This document shows, one piece after another, positions 60,513 to 64,000 of a DNA stretch of 64,000 nucleotides. Both the position numbers and the translations under genes were made by a program. Numbering within the stretch: position 1 is the stretch's first letter; each line of letters begins with the position of its first letter. Source of the stretch: Staphylococcus delphini (GTDB taxonomy: Bacteria; Bacillota; Bacilli; Staphylococcales; Staphylococcaceae); assembly GCF_900636325.1 (NCBI RefSeq), contig NZ_LR134263.1, forward strand, positions 1,984,001 to 2,048,000. The letters are read 5' to 3'. The notes beneath the pieces were generated by a model, which saw only the letters and a list, made by a program, of their open reading frames with translations, was not told where the DNA came from and did no database searches.

Positions 60513-60696
60513 GCCGTTCAAAAATTGTCACCACTTTTCCTCGTCAACAAGTGAAGTGTAAGTAGCGGTAAAAAATGAAAAATACCGTTGAGCTATCTTT
60601 CACACTGGTCAATTTCAAGATAGGTATGAGACTAAGTTAAAGTTCAGTTGAAACAAATCATTTTGATGCATAAGCGTTTAAATAACCATGCCACGT

Positions 60697-60738
60697 AAAA
60701 AAGCAACACCCCTCACATTAAGAGAAATGTCGCTTTTT
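60697..60738 (+). terminator. Probable terminator after the CHAP gene
   Basis: AAAAAAGC and GCTTTTT flank an imperfect stem (CACCCCTC / GAGAAATG) ending in a T run. The stretch from 60513 to 60696 shows no gene. Confidence 0.55.
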
Positions 60739-60742
60739 ATAT

Positions 60743-61032
60743 ATTGCTACCCGGTCGGACTCCCGAGGGATACGTGCATATTACTAACAGTTACTTCTTT
60801 ACTCTAATAGTAGTTACTGTTTAACGCAGTAGCTGTCTGACTTCTCAATGCTGATGCTTTTGAGAAGTCTAGTCAGCCTTGCGGGGGCAGTACGACGAAA
60901 TCTTTGAGACACATGAGATTTCTGTACTGCTCCCGAAAATCCAATTTAGCTTAATTAAAGTGTACACTTTAATTAAGCCAAATTTAGTCGAGGCAAGTCC
61001 CTCGGGAAGAACGCGAGACCATAGGTAGCAAT
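60743..61032. repeat. Expanded palindromic element with inserted hairpin block, copy 7
   Basis: About 290 bases between the convergent CHAP gene and pgcA. ATTGCTACC (60743) pairs with GGTAGCAAT (61024-61032), then GACTCCCGAGGGA with GTCCCTCGGGAAGAACGCGAG. Inside is the block 60815-60944, nearly identical to 45664-45791 in copy 6, with TGACTTCTCAAT/GAGAAGTC and CAGTAC.../...GTACTG hairpins, and TTTAATTAAG pairing at the apex. Confidence 0.88.
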
Positions 61033-61072
61033 TAAATAAACTGTACTATTAACTCATGTACGAATGTCGCTT

Positions 61073-62749
61073 TTACTCACTTAAATACGTCGACTTAAAT
61101 GCCTCAACTAGACCTTCAAAATCATCCACATTCAACGAGAAGTACACTTTAATCTTCGGCTCCGTACCAGACGGTCTCAAAGCAATAAAGCCCTCTTCAA
61201 ATGTATAACGAATCACATCAGCCTGTGGTAAATCAATCACAGTCGTCGTACCATCTGCCAAATGCGTCGTTTGTTGTGCTAAATAATCCTCTTTCGTCAC
61301 AATGTTTAAACCAAGTAACGTATCGCTCGTATCATTTCTAAAGTGCGTCATAAGCTGATCAATTTTCTGTCTGCCTTGTTGACCCGCGTACGTCGGTGAA
61401 AGTGTCAGATCATCATAACGACCAATTTGTGCATAAATATCCTCTAACACTTCTTTAAACGTTAAACCATTTTGCGTTAACATTTGCTTATATTTCACTA
61501 ATAACGGAATAAACTGAATGGCATCTTTGTCGCGTGATAAATCTTTCGCAAGGTAACCGTGACTTTCTTCAAATGCTAAAACGAGTTGTGCGTCATCTGT
61601 TTCGCGTTGTTGCAGTTGTTCAGAAATATATTTAAAGCCTGTTAAAACGTTGACCACTTCGATATTTAAAGCTTTCGCAAATGCTTCACTTAAAGCACCT
61701 GTCACAATCGATTTGATAATATAAAATGCATCACCAGTCGGTTGGAGTTCTTGATAGCGCAATTTCATCAAAATTAAGCCGATTTCGTTACCATTGAAAT
61801 AACGTGTTGTCCCATCTTCATATCTTTCAACAAAGCCGAAACGGTCAGCATCTGGGTCAGTCGCAATGATTAATGATGCGTCTTCTTGTTCAGCAAGGCG
61901 TATGCCATACTCAAATGCCGCTGCTTCTTCTGGATTCGCACTTTTAACTGTCGGGAAACGTCCGTCTGGTTGTGATTGTGTTGTTTCAATGACAAAATCT
62001 TCAAAGCCAAGCTCCGTTAATAATGTCGCACCTAATGGTAGGCTTGTGCCGTGAAGACTTGTTAGTACGACTTTTTCGCCTTGTGATTCAATTGGACCTA
62101 CTAATGCTTTAACGCCCGCTTTATACGCTTCAGTGACTTCATCCGCTAATGGTAAAATCATGCCGGCATCACGTAAAGCTTCGAAATCATTTGCCGTAAT
62201 GTCTAATGGTGATTCAATCGCATTAATATATTGGCTTAAATCTTCTGAAGCAGCTGGCAACAATTGACCACCATCTGGACCATAAATTTTAATGCCATTG
62301 TAATTGCTTGGGTTATGGCTTGCTGTAATCATCACACCTGCTGTCGCTTGTAAATGACGTACCGCAAAAGACAGCTCCGGCGTTGATTTATAACTGTCAG
62401 CCAGTACTACTTTGACACCTTCAGTCGCTAACACACGTGCAATTTCACGTCCAAAATCTTCAGATAAAAAGCGTGTATCAAAATGAATGACCACCGTCGC
62501 ATCTGATTGTTTCGCGTTTAAATATTGTGCTAGACCAAGCGCAACTTTACGAACTGTAAATTTATTTAAACGTCCAGGTCCAATGCCAAAAGTACTTCGA
62601 ATTCCTGCAGTCCCAAATGTAAGTACATCTTCAAAGCCTGCTTGTCGTTCTTCTTCGGTTTGTCCTTCATAAAATTCGCGTACTAAACTTTCATCTAGTT
62701 TTGACATCCATTGTGCTTTCAAAACATCCACCATCCTCATATGATTCAT
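61073..62749 (-). CDS. pgcA: Phosphoglucomutase/phosphomannomutase (PgcA type)
   Basis: Interconverts glucose 6-phosphate and glucose 1-phosphate (or the mannose pair), feeding UDP-glucose for wall glycolipids and polymers. The 558-residue alpha-phosphohexomutase has the active-site Ser loop TASHNPSNYNGIK near residue 142, the metal loop DPDADRFG near 300, the sugar loop EESHGY near 395 and the phosphate-binding RPSGTEPK near 525. The exact start is uncertain among several close in-frame ATG codons around 62720-62749; GAGGATGG lies among them. In S. aureus this gene is, as I recall, not beside lcpB. Confidence 0.93.
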   Translation of the reverse strand: MNHMRMVDVLKAQWMSKLDESLVREFYEGQTEEERQAGFEDVLTFGTAGIRSTFGIGPGRLNKFTVRKVALGLAQYLNAKQSDATVVIHFDTRFLSEDFGREIARVLATEGVKVVLADSYKSTPELSFAVRHLQATAGVMITASHNPSNYNGIKIYGPDGGQLLPAASEDLSQYINAIESPLDITANDFEALRDAGMILPLADEVTEAYKAGVKALVGPIESQGEKVVLTSLHGTSLPLGATLLTELGFEDFVIETTQSQPDGRFPTVKSANPEEAAAFEYGIRLAEQEDASLIIATDPDADRFGFVERYEDGTTRYFNGNEIGLILMKLRYQELQPTGDAFYIIKSIVTGALSEAFAKALNIEVVNVLTGFKYISEQLQQRETDDAQLVLAFEESHGYLAKDLSRDKDAIQFIPLLVKYKQMLTQNGLTFKEVLEDIYAQIGRYDDLTLSPTYAGQQGRQKIDQLMTHFRNDTSDTLLGLNIVTKEDYLAQQTTHLADGTTTVIDLPQADVIRYTFEEGFIALRPSGTEPKIKVYFSLNVDDFEGLVEAFKSTYLSE

Positions 62750-62952
62750 TGATTAAAATTAACGGGACGCCAATGTGATTGATATCCCTCATTCATAATA
62801 ATAACTTCATTATACATGAACGACACGCTTCCAACATAGAATTCGACTAACCTCTACAAAATAGATGAAAATGTATGAAATGATTGAAAAGTCATCAGCA
62901 CTTCATTACAATATATAATCATATGTAAAATACCTGTTAGGAGCAATTCACT

Positions 62953-64000
62953 ATGAATAAAGGATTCAAATTTTTACTCAATTTATTAGCTTTCATGCTT
63001 ATCATTGTTCCTACAATTTTCGCATTCATTCTTTTTAACTCATCAAAGAATGCTTTTGACGACTCATTCTCACAATCGGATGAGCGTCAATCCCAATTAA
63101 GAGATTCAAAAGTCAATGCTGCCAAACAACCTATCTCTATTTTATTTCTAGGTATAGATGATAGCAGTACAAGAAGAAAAAACGGGCAAAACCCTGAAAA
63201 TGCGCGTACCGACGCAATGATCTTATCAACCATGAATCCTGACAAACATCAAATACGTTTGCTCAGTATCCCTCGTGACACGCTAAGTTACATTCCAGAG
63301 GTCGGTTATTATGATAAGATTACGCACGCGCATGCATACGGTGGACCAGAAGCTTCAATGCGTACGGTAGAAGCGAATTTAAATGTCCCAGTTGATTACT
63401 ATGTGCGTATTAATATGGAAGCTTTTGCCAAAACTGTAGACGAACTTGGTGGTATTGAATATGATGTCCCATACGATCTGAACGAACCGAACACAAAGGA
63501 CAAAGGTCGTATCAAACTTAAAAAAGGAAAGCAACAGCTTAACGGTGATGAAGTGCTTGCTGTGACACGTACACGTAAGCAAGACTCTGATTTAAAACGT
63601 GGGCAACGACAAATGGAAGTATTAAAAATATTGTTCAAAAAAGCCCAAGAGACTAAATCTTTACACAAATTAGATGATATCATTGAAATTGTAGGAAAAA
63701 ATTCAAAACACAACTTAAGTTACTTAGAAATCAAGGCACTCGCGACAAACTACTTAGCAAATGATGTAGACATTCAATCGCAACAACTTAAAGGTGAAAA
63801 TGAATTACTGAATGGTATTTATTACATTAATCCTGACGTTGATAATTTAATTGAAACGTCTAACACTTTACGTAAAGACTTAGGTTTAGCACCTATTAAA
63901 GACAGAAATCAATTTTTAGTGGAGCGTGTGAAAGCATACTATGGTGATATCCCACCGCTCACATATTTAGAAGAATCATTGTTACAGGACGTTAAAAAGT
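62953..64000 (+). CDS. lcpB: LytR-CpsA-Psr (LCP) family protein LcpB-type (partial)
   Basis: LCP enzymes transfer undecaprenyl-linked glycopolymers, such as wall teichoic acid and capsule, to peptidoglycan. The frame is open to the window edge (at least 349 residues). A short cytoplasmic N-terminus and one membrane helix (about 8-28) precede an extracellular LCP domain with ILFLGIDD near 70, RTDAMIL, LLSIPRDTLSYIP near 115 and the RTRKQDSDLKRGQRQ segment near 210-224 that binds pyrophosphate lipid. GGAG ribosome site. Synteny with qox and folD suggests LcpB rather than MsrR or LcpC. Confidence 0.88.
   Translation, partial: MNKGFKFLLNLLAFMLIIVPTIFAFILFNSSKNAFDDSFSQSDERQSQLRDSKVNAAKQPISILFLGIDDSSTRRKNGQNPENARTDAMILSTMNPDKHQIRLLSIPRDTLSYIPEVGYYDKITHAHAYGGPEASMRTVEANLNVPVDYYVRINMEAFAKTVDELGGIEYDVPYDLNEPNTKDKGRIKLKKGKQQLNGDEVLAVTRTRKQDSDLKRGQRQMEVLKILFKKAQETKSLHKLDDIIEIVGKNSKHNLSYLEIKALATNYLANDVDIQSQQLKGENELLNGIYYINPDVDNLIETSNTLRKDLGLAPIKDRNQFLVERVKAYYGDIPPLTYLEESLLQDVKK

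Noticed and set aside
2538..61032. Palindromic elements as insertion sequences or transposase relics
   Set aside because: They encode no transposase fragment and I see no consistent target-site duplications; symmetry runs through the whole element, unlike an IS with short terminal repeats.

Overview
The window comes from a Staphylococcus chromosome, AT-rich. The order rpoY-rnjA, ktrC, cydAB, ptsHI, auxA, TPP riboswitch-ykoEDC, purEKCSQLFMNHD, folD, qoxABCD, lcpB matches (as I recall it) the S. aureus pdhA-to-lcpB segment. It is not S. aureus. PurF carries the four cysteines of the Bacillus-type Fe-S enzyme, hmp and a nucleoside hydrolase sit in this segment, fmtA is missing next to qoxD, and intergenic spaces carry long palindromic repeats. 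The species cannot be fixed by reading; an animal-associated species is a reasonable guess.

1-20.9 kb is core: partial pdhA, a YkyA-type lipoprotein, def, rpoY-rnjA, a small membrane protein, ktrC, cydAB, a glutaredoxin-like protein, ptsHI, a DUF697-like protein, an rRNA methyltransferase, auxA, a CsbD-like mini-protein with a SigB-type promoter, and a TPP riboswitch with its terminator ahead of the ECF thiamine/HMP transporter ykoEDC. 21-32.2 kb is the complete purine operon (minus strand), divergent from folD over a PurR-type operator. 33.3-34 kb is repeat-rich non-coding DNA. 34.5-40.7 kb holds hmp, a small secreted Ig-like protein and qoxABCD.

40.8-62.7 kb is the accessory part: nucleoside hydrolase, a HelD-type helicase, an MFS exporter, a PepSY lipoprotein, then a nine-gene minus-strand cell-surface glycopolymer cluster (46.7-58.6 kb) with UDP-ManNAc dehydrogenase, a GW-like protein, a multi-domain CgeB/GT2 glycosyltransferase, an asparagine-synthase-like protein lacking Cys2, a TagG/TagH-type ABC exporter, two GT4 enzymes and an alpha/beta hydrolase. 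A divergent secreted CHAP-SH3 protein adjoins it, then pgcA and partial lcpB. Together these suggest export of a ManNAcA-containing, possibly amidated, wall polymer; pgcA supplies hexose phosphate precursors and LcpB-type proteins attach glycopolymers to peptidoglycan.

The most unusual non-coding signal is a family of seven 140-430 bp elements, each a near-complete palindrome, mostly placed between convergent genes. Their central hairpins change sequence but keep pairing. Two expanded members share a ~128 bp insert and lie as direct repeats on either side of the glycopolymer island.
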